This document shows, piece by piece, positions 56,949 through 64,000 of a DNA stretch of 64,000 nucleotides (position 1 is the first letter of the stretch; every line of letters starts with the position of its first letter). A program made the position numbers and the translations under genes. The notes below the pieces were generated by a model. The model was not told the origin of the DNA, ran no database searches, and was given only the letters and a program-made list of their open reading frames with translations. The DNA is from Pseudonocardia sp. CNS-004 (lineage in GTDB: Bacteria > Actinomycetota > Actinomycetes > Mycobacteriales > Pseudonocardiaceae): NCBI GenBank assembly GCA_001942185.1, contig MKJV01000068.1:1-64000 (forward strand). The letters run 5' to 3'.

Positions 56949-57620
56949 TCAGCGGGGCTTCCACTCGCGACCGTAGACCGTCCGCAGCCAGATGGTGGTC
57001 ATGGTCTCGACCATATCGTCCAACGGGATGGCATTTTCACTGCGCAAGCTCATCAACGAGAGGTTGCGTTCTCCCATCCACATCAGCGCGGCAGCCAACG
57101 ACCTGGCGGGCGGTCCATCGATCGCCACGCCAGTGGTTCTGTCCCGCTCGATGCCGGCGGCCGCAGCGTCGATGAACCGACCGAGGATCGAGTCCCATTG
57201 CGTCTGCAAGGCCGGCTCGGCCGCAGCGGCGTCGGCTACTTCACGCAGAACATGACCGTGCTGTTCCCATACCTGGATGACCTCGTTGACCGCCTGCTCG
57301 ATTGCCGCCTCCGGCGGCATCCCGGTCGGACGCTCAAATATCAGTTGCGACGCTCGGAACACGTCGGCTGTGACCCGCGAGAGCAGCGCGGACAGTACCT
57401 GCCACTTGGATTCGAAGTAGAAGTAGAACGACGACCGGGACAGCCCCGCACGCTCGGTGATGTCGTGGATCGAAATGTTGCGCAGAGGCATCGTGCGCAA
57501 CAGGTCGTAAGCACCTTCGAGGAGCGCTTGCTCGCGCCTGTCACCCTTGATGTTGCGTCGGCCCACCCGCGCTTCCGCTGCGCTCAGGCTGAACGAGGAG
57601 TTGGTCGCCACAAGCGACAT
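56949..57620 (-). CDS. TetR-family regulator (EthR-like) of the cluster
   Basis: Intact, 223 residues. RREQALLEGAYDLLRTMPLRNISIHDITERAGLSRSSFYFYFESKWQVLSALLSRV is the HTH. The C-terminal domain (EQAVNEVIQVWEQHGHVLREVADAAAAEP) is the EthR-type ligand pocket. Convergent with the SDR (15 bases apart) and divergent from the acyl-CoA ligase. EthR-type TetRs are frequent beside mycofactocin-dependent dehydrogenases. Candidate repressor of the 51.4-57 kb operon and the ligase. Confidence 0.8.
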   Translation of the reverse strand: MSLVATNSSFSLSAAEARVGRRNIKGDRREQALLEGAYDLLRTMPLRNISIHDITERAGLSRSSFYFYFESKWQVLSALLSRVTADVFRASQLIFERPTGMPPEAAIEQAVNEVIQVWEQHGHVLREVADAAAAEPALQTQWDSILGRFIDAAAAGIERDRTTGVAIDGPPARSLAAALMWMGERNLSLMSLRSENAIPLDDMVETMTTIWLRTVYGREWKPR

Positions 57621-57788
57621 GATAGATCAGGTCAACCACCGGGCGCGCACACAAGGTGGAGTGGGGCACCCGGCGGGACCCCGTGGGAGGCGCACGCGGC
57701 GATCCACCCCAACTCCCGCCAGGCGCCGGTGCCGCGGATTGCGCTTACCGGGTCCGGCCCGGCAACCGCACCGCGGGTTCTCCCGGTG

Positions 57789-57808
57789 CATGTCCTATCT
57801 GGATCATG
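57789..57808. promoter_or_regulatory. Imperfect inverted repeat before the acyl-CoA ligase
   Basis: CATGTCC (57789-57795), TATCT, GGATCATG (57801-57808): arms complementary apart from one extra T. It lies about 75 bases upstream of the ligase start in the 262-base gap shared with the EthR-like gene. A CATGATAGATCAGG block at 57618-57631 has related wording. Possible operator; weak. No gene was found in the remainder of the gap. Confidence 0.3.
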
Positions 57809-57882
57809 CGCCGTGAGCAGCGAAGGTTCGCGCGTCGGGAACGAAATGAGACTCGGAAGTCAATTCAGAACAGGAGCCAAGC

Positions 57883-59381
57883 GTGTCGAACCTCGCTGAG
57901 AATCTCGTGGCGGCCGCGCGCGAATACGGAAGCCGCCCGGCCGTGAAGCTTGACGAGTACGTCCTGTCCTACCGGCAGCTGCATCACCGCGCCTCGGCCG
58001 TGGCCGGCGACCTGCGCGCCCGCGGCGTGCAGCCGGGCGATCGGGTGGGCCTCATGGTGCCGAACGTCCCTGCCTACGCAGTCCTGTTCTACGGCATTCT
58101 GCTGGCCGGCGCGGTTGCGGTGCCGATGAACCCGTTGCTCAAGTCGCGTGAGGTCGAGTACTACCTCGACGACTCGGGCATGACACTGGTGTACGGGTTG
58201 GACGGTAGCGATGCTGTCGTGCCGGCCGTGGCGGCGAAGCTCGGGATCCGGTCGGTCCTGGTACCTCCCACGGGTCTGACCGGCTTCTCCGGCGACCCTG
58301 TCCTCGAAGCCACCGAACGTGCCGACGACGACACCGCCGTGATCCTCTACACCTCCGGGACCACAGGGCGGCCCAAGGGGGCCGAACTCACCCACCGGAA
58401 CATGTCGACCAACGTTGCGACGACAGTGGACACGTTGATCGAAGTGGGTCCGGACGATGTGATCCTGGGCTGCCTGCCGTTGTTCCACGTCTTCGGCCTC
58501 ACGTGCGGGCTCAACGCAGCGGTCAAGGCGGCTGCGCTGCTCACCCTCGTCCCCCGCTTCGAGGCGACCAGGGCGTTGCAGGTCCTGGCCCGCGATCGAG
58601 TGACGGTTCTCGAGGGTGTGCCCACCATGTACGCCGCAATGTTGCACTCCCCTGATGCCGACGACACGGACACGTCCTCGCTCCGCACGTGTATCGCCGG
58701 TGGTGCCGCCATGCCCGTCGAAATTCTCAGGGCGTTCGAGAAGAAGTTCACCTGCGAGATCTACGAAGGTTACGGGCTCTCGGAGACGGCGCCCATTGCC
58801 TGCTTCAACCAGCCCGGGCACGAACGCCGACCTGGCACGATCGGGATGCCGGTACGCGGCTGCCGGTTGCGGCTCGTCGACGACGACGGCGCGGACACCC
58901 CCTACGGCGAGCCTGGCGAGATCGCCATCCAGGGCGAAAATCTCATGAAGGGATACTGGAAGCGACCTGAGGCCACTGCCGAAGCCATCCCCGATGGATG
59001 GTTCCGTACCGGGGACATCGCCACTCGCGATCGCGACGGGTACTACACCATCGTGGACCGGAAGAAGGACCTGATCATCCGCGGCGGCTACAACGTCTAC
59101 CCCCGCGAGGTCGAGGAGGTTCTCTACGAGCACCCCGCTGTCGCCGAGGCGGCTGTGGTCGGCATGAAGCACGTGGAACTCGGGGAGGAGATCGGCGCGG
59201 CCGTGGCACTCAAGAACGGAGAACGTGCGGAGCCCGACGAGTTGAAGGAGTTCGTTCGAGGTCGCTCGCCGCCTACAAGTACCCCCGCGCAGTGTGGATC
59301 GTCGACTCCTTGCCGAAGGGCCCGACGGGCAAGATCCTCCGGCGAGAGGTCGAGCCGCCGGATCCGTCCGAGATGGGCTGA
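57883..59381 (+). CDS. Acyl-CoA synthetase (long-chain fatty-acid-CoA ligase type)
   Basis: GTG 57883. AMP-binding enzyme: [37 protein letters not shown]-loop [21 protein letters not shown] (about residue 155), [63 protein letters not shown] (adenylate-binding and hinge). A one-base shift near 59263 separates it from [29 protein letters not shown] with the catalytic Lys in GKILRRE. About 499 residues. Activates a carboxylic acid to its CoA thioester, probably the substrate or product of the upstream cluster. Confidence 0.88.
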
Positions 59382-60135
59382 GTCGCTGCGCGCCTGTGGG
59401 GGTCGGGTCCGCCAGGTCGATCAGCAGTCGGCTCACGCGAGCAGGGCCGCTCCGCTCGGCCGCGACACCGGCGCCGCTGCCGCGCCCGTGGCACGGTCGA
59501 CCGGCCGTGGAGCCCGACGGTCTGTTCCTTCGATCCCGATGCCCCTCACCGGGTCGACGCCATACGTCGCCGGCGGACGTGGCGTCGACCTCACGGGCCG
59601 GCGTTCGCCATCCGGTCCGCCACCCAGCCCACCGGTCATGATCGCCGTCAGGCCTGCCGTGGAACGCGCGGGCACCGGGTTACCAAGCGTGCACAGGGCG
59701 CCGTGAGTGGAGCCTCGGCGTACACCGAACCGGGTGTCCGGTGAACGCAGACCAACGGCGTCATGCCACCTGGCGGCGTGCTCCGCGGGGGTGCCGGTGT
59801 CCGCGCCGGGAGCGTCGCAAGGGGGAACGAGCCTTCTCCTCCGGCCCGATCGTGGCCGTACGGCGGTCCCGTGAGAGCGATTTGTACTCCGTTCCCACCG
59901 CAGCGGCAACGGCTGGGAGCGCCCACCACGTGCGATCGATCCGGGCACTGGTGCTCCGGCCGCACATCGTGACCGTTCGTCAGATCGCAGGGCTGACCTC
60001 GGCCGCCGGCCACATCGTGGTCGACGACCACGACGGGATCACCGGCTTCCGGTGAGCACGCGAGTTCCCACTCGTACAAGCCGGCCGGCCGTCGCCTACC
60101 TACAGTGAGGCTCCGCCGGCGAAGGGGCGGGGACC
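59382..60135. other. Gene-poor stretch with possible remnant
   Basis: No convincing gene over about 750 bases. A plus-strand frame ending at 60055 reads VRSIRALVLRPHIVTVRQIAGLTSAAGHIVVDDHDGITGFR, protein-like but without recognised family, start or ribosome site. It may be a gene end. Codon bias is weak elsewhere. No hairpin with a T-run or clear palindrome was seen. Confidence 0.35.
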
Positions 60136-60501
60136 ATGGACGAGCTCATCGCGATCGCCGACGACTGGGCGCGGGCGATCGTGTCCGACGACGCGGCTCG
60201 GATCGCGCGGTTCATGTCGGACGACTGGGTGATCGTGTCCGAGTCCGGGATCGCCACGCGGGAGCAGTTCCTCGCGCTGGTGGGCTCGGGACGGCTGAGC
60301 CACTCGGCGATGGATCGCGTCGGCGCGGCCAGGATCCGCGAGTTCGGCGACACCGCGCTCCTCACCATGCGGCAGACGAACACCGCGCACTTCGAGGGAC
60401 GGCGGTTCGACGCCGACGAGTGGGTGACGGACGTCTTCGTCCGCAGCGAGGGTCGCTGGGTGTGCGTCCTGAGCCAGATCACGGCGGTTGCGGTGCCGTG
60501 A
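60136..60501 (+). CDS. DUF4440/SnoaL-like protein
   Basis: Intact, 121 residues. MDELIAIADDWARAIVSDDAARIARFMSDDWVIVSESGIATREQFLALV... ARIREFGDTALLTMRQTNTAHFEGRRFDADEWVTDVFVRSEGRWVCVLSQIT is the DUF4440 version of the NTF2 fold. GGGGCGGGGACC precedes the start. Often annotated from the fold alone; binds small ligands. Independent of the next operon (80 bases away). Confidence 0.78.
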   Translation: MDELIAIADDWARAIVSDDAARIARFMSDDWVIVSESGIATREQFLALVGSGRLSHSAMDRVGAARIREFGDTALLTMRQTNTAHFEGRRFDADEWVTDVFVRSEGRWVCVLSQITAVAVP

Positions 60502-60581
60502 CCGGCGGGGAGGGCCGACGCCGCCCCGTACGGGAATAACATGCGAGGCGCCGGCCGGCCCGGCGCGTCCCGAAAGGAACC

Positions 60582-61373
60582 ATGTCCACTCTGCGATTCG
60601 ACGCCAACCTCAAATGGCTGTTCACCGAAGTCCCTTTCGAGGAGCGCTTCGACGCGGCCGCGGCCGCCGGTTTCACGGCCGTGGAGTACGCCTCTCCCTA
60701 CGAGTACGACGCGGCGGCGCTGAGGAAGCGTCTCGACGACGCCGGGCTGGCCCAGGTGCTGATCAACACGCCGATGGGCGCGCCCGGTACGCCCACCCGC
60801 TCCGGGCTGGCGTGCATCCCGGGCCTCGTGGGCGAGTACCGGGACGGGGTCGAGCGGGGCCTGGAGTACGCGGCCGCCCTCGGCAGCAGGTTCCTGCACG
60901 TCGTCGGCGGCATCGTGCCCGACGACGTCAGCCGCGACCGGGCCTTCGCCCGGTACGTCGCCAACATCGCCTGGGCCGCGGAGCGCGCGAAGGGGACGGG
61001 TGTCCGGCTCCTGCTCGAGGCGCAGAACAAGAGGGACGCCCCGAACTTCGTCCTCGAGTCCCAGGCGCAGGCGGCCGCCGTGGTCGACGCGGTGGGCGAG
61101 GACCACGTCGGGCTCCTGCTGGACTTCTACCACGTGCAGATCGACGAAGGCGATCTCATCCGCACCTTCGAGCGGTTCCAGGATCAGGTCTTCCACATCC
61201 AGGTCGCCGACCCGCCGTCGCGCCACGAGCCCGGCACCGGGGAGATCGGCTGGCCGGCCGTGTTCCGTGCCGTCGCCGGGTCCGGCTACGACGGCTGGAT
61301 CGGCTGCGAGTACCGGCCCGCCACCGAGACGGTCGCCGGTCTGGGCTGGATCCGGGAGGTGACCGAGCAATGA
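60582..61373 (+). CDS. Hydroxypyruvate isomerase-like TIM-barrel enzyme
   Basis: Intact, 263 residues. LRFDANLKWLFTEVPFEERFDAAAAAGFTAVEYASPYEYDAAALRKRLDDAGLAQVLINTPMG, GVRLLLEAQNKRDAPNF (metal-ligand Glu), HVGLLLDFYHVQIDEGDLIRTFERF (Asp/His) and HIQVADPPSRHEPGTGEIGW (His/Glu): the Hyi/OtnI branch of AP-endonuclease-like isomerases. Isomerises hydroxypyruvate to tartronate semialdehyde, or 2-oxo-tetronate in sugar-acid pathways. AAAGGA lies before the start. Stop overlaps the next gene's ATG (ATGA). Confidence 0.85.
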   Translation: MSTLRFDANLKWLFTEVPFEERFDAAAAAGFTAVEYASPYEYDAAALRKRLDDAGLAQVLINTPMGAPGTPTRSGLACIPGLVGEYRDGVERGLEYAAALGSRFLHVVGGIVPDDVSRDRAFARYVANIAWAAERAKGTGVRLLLEAQNKRDAPNFVLESQAQAAAVVDAVGEDHVGLLLDFYHVQIDEGDLIRTFERFQDQVFHIQVADPPSRHEPGTGEIGWPAVFRAVAGSGYDGWIGCEYRPATETVAGLGWIREVTEQ

Positions 61374-62032
61374 GCGGCGCGCCCCGGATCGCGCTCATCA
61401 GCGCCGTCCCCGCCGCGATCGCACCGGCGGTGGCCGCTCTGCAGGCGGACTTCCCGCAGGCGCAGGTCTGGAACATCCTCGACGATCGCCTCCTGACGGA
61501 CGCGGACGAGCGGGGCGGGCTGACCGACGAGCTCCGCGCGCGGATGGTCCGCCTCATCGACCACGCGCTGCAGGCAGACGCCGACGGCGTACTGCTGACC
61601 TGCTCGCTCTACGGGGGCGTCGCGCAGCACACGACGGCCGCCGTCCCCGTGCTCGCACCCGACCGGGCCGCGTTCGACGACCTCGCCGCAGCCGGGTTCA
61701 CGCGCGTGCTCGTCGTGGCCTCGTTCGAGGGGGCGCGGGACGACTCGGTCGCGCGCCTGCGCGAGGCGCTGCAGGCCGGCGGAGTGGGCACCGAGGTCGT
61801 CGGGCTCGCGGTTCCGGCGGCGATGGCGGCGACGAAGTCCGGCGACCAGGCAGCGCTGGTGGCCGCCCTGACCGACGGGCTGGCCGGCCACACCGACGGC
61901 GCCGATGCGGTCTTCCTCGCGCAGTACTCACTGGCACCCGCGGGAGCGCAGCTGGAGGACGCCATCGGGATCCCTGTCGTCTCCGGCCCGAAGAGCTCGG
62001 CCATGGCCCTGCGCCGCGCGCTCGAGCGCTGA
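61370..62032 (+). CDS. Asp/Glu racemase-superfamily protein
   Basis: Intact, 220 residues. APRIALISAVPAAIAPAVAALQADFPQAQVWNILDDRLLTDADERGGL... DGVLLTCSLYGGVAQHT (first catalytic Cys region TCSLYGG) is the Asp/Glu/hydantoin racemase fold. The second half ends GIPVVSGPKSSAMALRRAL; its second catalytic Cys is not obvious (FLAQYSLAPAG occupies the position), so racemisation is doubtful and a decarboxylase or isomerase role is possible. ATG 61370 is coupled to the Hyi-like gene. Confidence 0.78.
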   Translation: MSGAPRIALISAVPAAIAPAVAALQADFPQAQVWNILDDRLLTDADERGGLTDELRARMVRLIDHALQADADGVLLTCSLYGGVAQHTTAAVPVLAPDRAAFDDLAAAGFTRVLVVASFEGARDDSVARLREALQAGGVGTEVVGLAVPAAMAATKSGDQAALVAALTDGLAGHTDGADAVFLAQYSLAPAGAQLEDAIGIPVVSGPKSSAMALRRALER

Positions 62033-62070
62033 GAACTGGGCACCGCGAGCTTCGAGAAGGGACGACATCC

Positions 62071-62772
62071 ATGGCCGCCACCACCCTGTTCAGCACGCTC
62101 GCCGTGCGCAAAGCGCTCGACGACGTGATCTTCGACGCGTACACCGCCGAGACCGGCGACATCGTCGACACCGTGTTCGACCCGACCCTCCAGCTGATCC
62201 GGCGGATCGACGCCGGCGAGACGTTCGACGTCATGATCGGAATCACCGACTCGTTCTCCCCGCTCGCCGAGCGCGGGATCGTCGACCTCACCACCCGCAC
62301 CCCGATCGCACGGACCGGTGTCGGTCTCGCGGTTCCCCCGGGCGCCCCGCATCCGGACATCAGCACCCGTGACGCGCTCGTCGCGAGCCTGCTCGCCGCG
62401 CGGAGCGTCGCCTACTCCCGAACCGGGGCGAGCGGCATCTACTTCGCCGGCCTGATCGATGAGCTGGGGATCGCCGACGAGATCGGCGCACGGGCGACCG
62501 TCATCGAGAAGGGGTTCATCGCCGAGGCGGTGGTCGACGGCCGCGCAGACATCGCGATCCAGCAGATGAGCGAGCTCCTCTTCGTCCCCGAGGCGGAGAT
62601 CGTCGGGCCCTTCCCCGAGGAGGTACAGCACTACACCGAGTTCTCGGCCACGCTCAGCACCGCATCCGCCGGGAACGCCGACGCCGCGGCCTTCGTCGAG
62701 TACCTGACCGGACCGGTCGCGGCGAACGCGTACGAGCTGACGAACCTCGAGGCCGTCGCGCCGGACGGATGA
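62071..62772 (+). CDS. Leaderless ModA-like (type II periplasmic-binding) protein
   Basis: Intact, 233 residues. MAATTLFSTLAVRKALDDVIFDAYTAETGDIVDTVFDPTLQLIRRIDAGETFDVMIGITDSFSPLAERGIVD is the two-lobe fold of molybdate/anion-binding proteins. RSVAYSRTGASGIYFAGLIDELGI is the usual hinge region and FPEEVQHYTEFSATLS the C-lobe. No signal peptide or lipobox is present and no ABC transporter gene is nearby, so it is probably cytoplasmic. It follows the racemase by 38 bases. It could be a solute sensor, chaperone or enzyme in the Hyi-like pathway. Confidence 0.75.
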   Translation: MAATTLFSTLAVRKALDDVIFDAYTAETGDIVDTVFDPTLQLIRRIDAGETFDVMIGITDSFSPLAERGIVDLTTRTPIARTGVGLAVPPGAPHPDISTRDALVASLLAARSVAYSRTGASGIYFAGLIDELGIADEIGARATVIEKGFIAEAVVDGRADIAIQQMSELLFVPEAEIVGPFPEEVQHYTEFSATLSTASAGNADAAAFVEYLTGPVAANAYELTNLEAVAPDG

Positions 62773-62820
62773 CCCCGCTAGGGTGGCCGGGCCCTCGTGC
62801 CGACGGTTCGGGGAGGGGCG

Positions 62821-64000
62821 GTGAGCGATAGCGATCCTGGCGCAGTCGCAGGCCTTCTGGACACGCCCGTGGCCGAGCTGTGCCACCTCTACGCCCGGCA
62901 CACCCCCGCGGTCGCCGTGGGCTCGGACGACCCGTCCGCGGCCGCGGCGATCCTCGACGCCACCGCGGCCGCCCACCGGCACCTGGCCGCGCAGCGCACG
63001 CCCGGAGACCCGATCGTCGACCTGCACGGTCCGGCGCCGGGAGCCCCCTCCGTCCTGGACGTGGTCTGCGACGCCTGGCCGTACCTGGTCGAGTCCGTGC
63101 TGGCCGGCGTCGGGCGGGCGGGCCCGCGGGTCCGGCGGGTCGTCCACGCGATGGTCGTCGTGCGCCGCGCGAGCGGGGGCGGGCTCGTCGAGGTGCTGCC
63201 CGGCGTCGCGCCGGACGACGCTCCCCCGGGCTCGCTGGTCGAGGAGTGGATGCGGCTGGAGCTGGACCCGATCTCCTCGGAGGAGAGCGAGGACCTCGAC
63301 GCCGCGCTGTCCGCTGTCCTGCGCGCCGTCCGGGACGTCGCCGAGGACCGTGCGCGGATCGCCGCGACCGTGCGGCGGGTGGCGGCCGAGCTGGTCGAGG
63401 GGGCACCGGCGGACGAGCATCGCGACGTCGCGGGGCTCCTGGAATGGCTGCAGGACGGCCGGTTCCTGTTCCTGGGGTACCGCCGCACCGAGCTCGACCG
63501 GCACGGTCGGCTGCGCAGCACGCCGGACTCGGGTCTGGGCGTGCTCCGCTCGGCCGACGTGCCCGACGGCGTCCCCCGCGAGCTCGCCGGGGACGGCGGG
63601 GCGACGCCGGCGGTCGTGGTCACGCGATCCGCGGCGCCGAGCCCGGTGCTGCGCGCGGAGCATCCCCACCATCTCGGCATCCCGGTCCTCGCCGGCGACG
63701 AGGTCGTCGGGGAGCACCGGTTCGTCGGGCTGTTCACCGCGACCGCGCTCCACGAGAACCTCCTGGACACCCCGGTCGTCGAGCGCCGGGTGCGCACGGC
63801 GGTCCGGCAGGCGGGCGTCCCGCTGGAGTCGTGGTCGGGGCAACGGATGCTCGAGGTGATCTCCCGGCACCCGCGCGACGAGCTGTTCTGGGCCACCCCG
63901 GACGACCTGCACGAGATGGCGGTCGGGGTGATGGGGCTCACCCAGCGGCGCCGGTTGCGCCTGTTCCTGCGGCGCGAGCTACGGGCGGTTCTTCTCCTGC
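62821..64000 (+). CDS. NAD-specific glutamate dehydrogenase, large type (N-terminal part)
   Basis: GTG 62821 after GGGGAGGGG begins MSDSDPGAVAGLLDTPVAELCHLYARHTPAVAVGSDDPSAA. The frame stays open to the end of the window, about 393 codons. The reading EGLLEWLQDGRFLFLGYRRTELDRHG-like (LLEWLQDGRFLFLGYR), FVGLFTATALHENLLDTPVVERRVRTAVRQAGVP and SWSGQRMLEVISRHPRDELFWATPDDLHEMAVGVMGL is the N-terminal ACT-like regulatory region of the ~180-kDa actinobacterial NAD-GDH (GdhB type), which deaminates glutamate to 2-oxoglutarate. The catalytic domain lies beyond the window. Confidence 0.88.
   Translation, partial: MSDSDPGAVAGLLDTPVAELCHLYARHTPAVAVGSDDPSAAAAILDATAAAHRHLAAQRTPGDPIVDLHGPAPGAPSVLDVVCDAWPYLVESVLAGVGRAGPRVRRVVHAMVVVRRASGGGLVEVLPGVAPDDAPPGSLVEEWMRLELDPISSEESEDLDAALSAVLRAVRDVAEDRARIAATVRRVAAELVEGAPADEHRDVAGLLEWLQDGRFLFLGYRRTELDRHGRLRSTPDSGLGVLRSADVPDGVPRELAGDGGATPAVVVTRSAAPSPVLRAEHPHHLGIPVLAGDEVVGEHRFVGLFTATALHENLLDTPVVERRVRTAVRQAGVPLESWSGQRMLEVISRHPRDELFWATPDDLHEMAVGVMGLTQRRRLRLFLRRELRAVLLL

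Noticed and set aside
61609..63912. A 767-codon minus-strand open frame at the right end
   Set aside because: It is antisense to the racemase, binding protein and NAD-glutamate dehydrogenase, all recognised on the plus strand.

Overview
The window looks like a chromosomal segment of a high-GC actinobacterium, most likely of the Pseudonocardiaceae (Pseudonocardia-like). The reasons are the strong G/C third-position bias, many GTG starts and GTGA/ATGA overlaps, and the gene families present: a mycofactocin-coupled SDR, an MmyB-type XRE regulator, an FBP zinc-finger protein, an amphi-Trp protein, a DUF6307-like protein and a large NAD-glutamate dehydrogenase. I saw no rRNA, tRNA, CRISPR array or intact transposase.

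Layout. 1-2.2 kb: the 3' end of an IlvD/Edd-type dehydratase, then decayed genes (lipoprotein, Lrp, valine dehydrogenase and two FAH-family fragments). 2.2-7.5 kb: a minus-strand aromatic meta-cleavage module (epimerase, extradiol dioxygenase, FAH-type hydrolase, MhpA-like hydroxylase) with a divergent GntR regulator. 7.5-15.3 kb: small stress and regulatory genes, including a LysR-flanked MFS/epimerase/darcynin operon and a TetR/FBP divergon with a perfect palindromic operator. 15.4-20.6 kb: a membrane formate dehydrogenase operon whose catalytic subunit carries an in-frame TGA with a well-placed bacterial SECIS hairpin, i.e. a probable selenoprotein. 20.6-31 kb: large catalase, PfpI, transaldolase, GlxA regulator, quinone oxidoreductase, TetR regulator and a group 2 sigma factor. 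31.8-35.5 kb: an overlapping three-gene operon (GT4 glycosyltransferase, helical-barrel protein, GH130 phosphorylase). 36.2-37.2 kb: a fatty-acid desaturase behind an operator nearly identical to the one before the TetR gene at 28.8 kb. 37.2-46.9 kb: a C4-dicarboxylate/semialdehyde catabolic divergon (LysR, MHS transporter, SDR, class II fumarase, succinate-semialdehyde dehydrogenase; divergently a lyase, a truncated DASS transporter and LacI) around a 33-bp palindrome. 50.1-59.4 kb: a probable catabolic cluster (MDR reductase, NTF2, DUF3237, esterase, cupin, MMSDH-like ALDH, VOC, mycofactocin SDR, TetR, acyl-CoA ligase). 60.1-62.8 kb: a Hyi-like isomerase/racemase/leaderless binding-protein operon. 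62.8 kb to the end: the start of NAD-glutamate dehydrogenase.

Two kinds of damage must be kept apart. About twenty conserved genes carry one to three single-base frameshifts with both halves still well conserved. That rate is more like uncorrected sequencing indels than biology, so I annotate those genes as CDS with the shift noted. A second set (FAH fragments, the xanthine-dehydrogenase chimera, DASS transporter, arginine deiminase, HxlR, amidohydrolase, alpha/beta hydrolase) lacks large internal or terminal parts. Base-calling error cannot explain these; they are genuine gene remnants or misassemblies.
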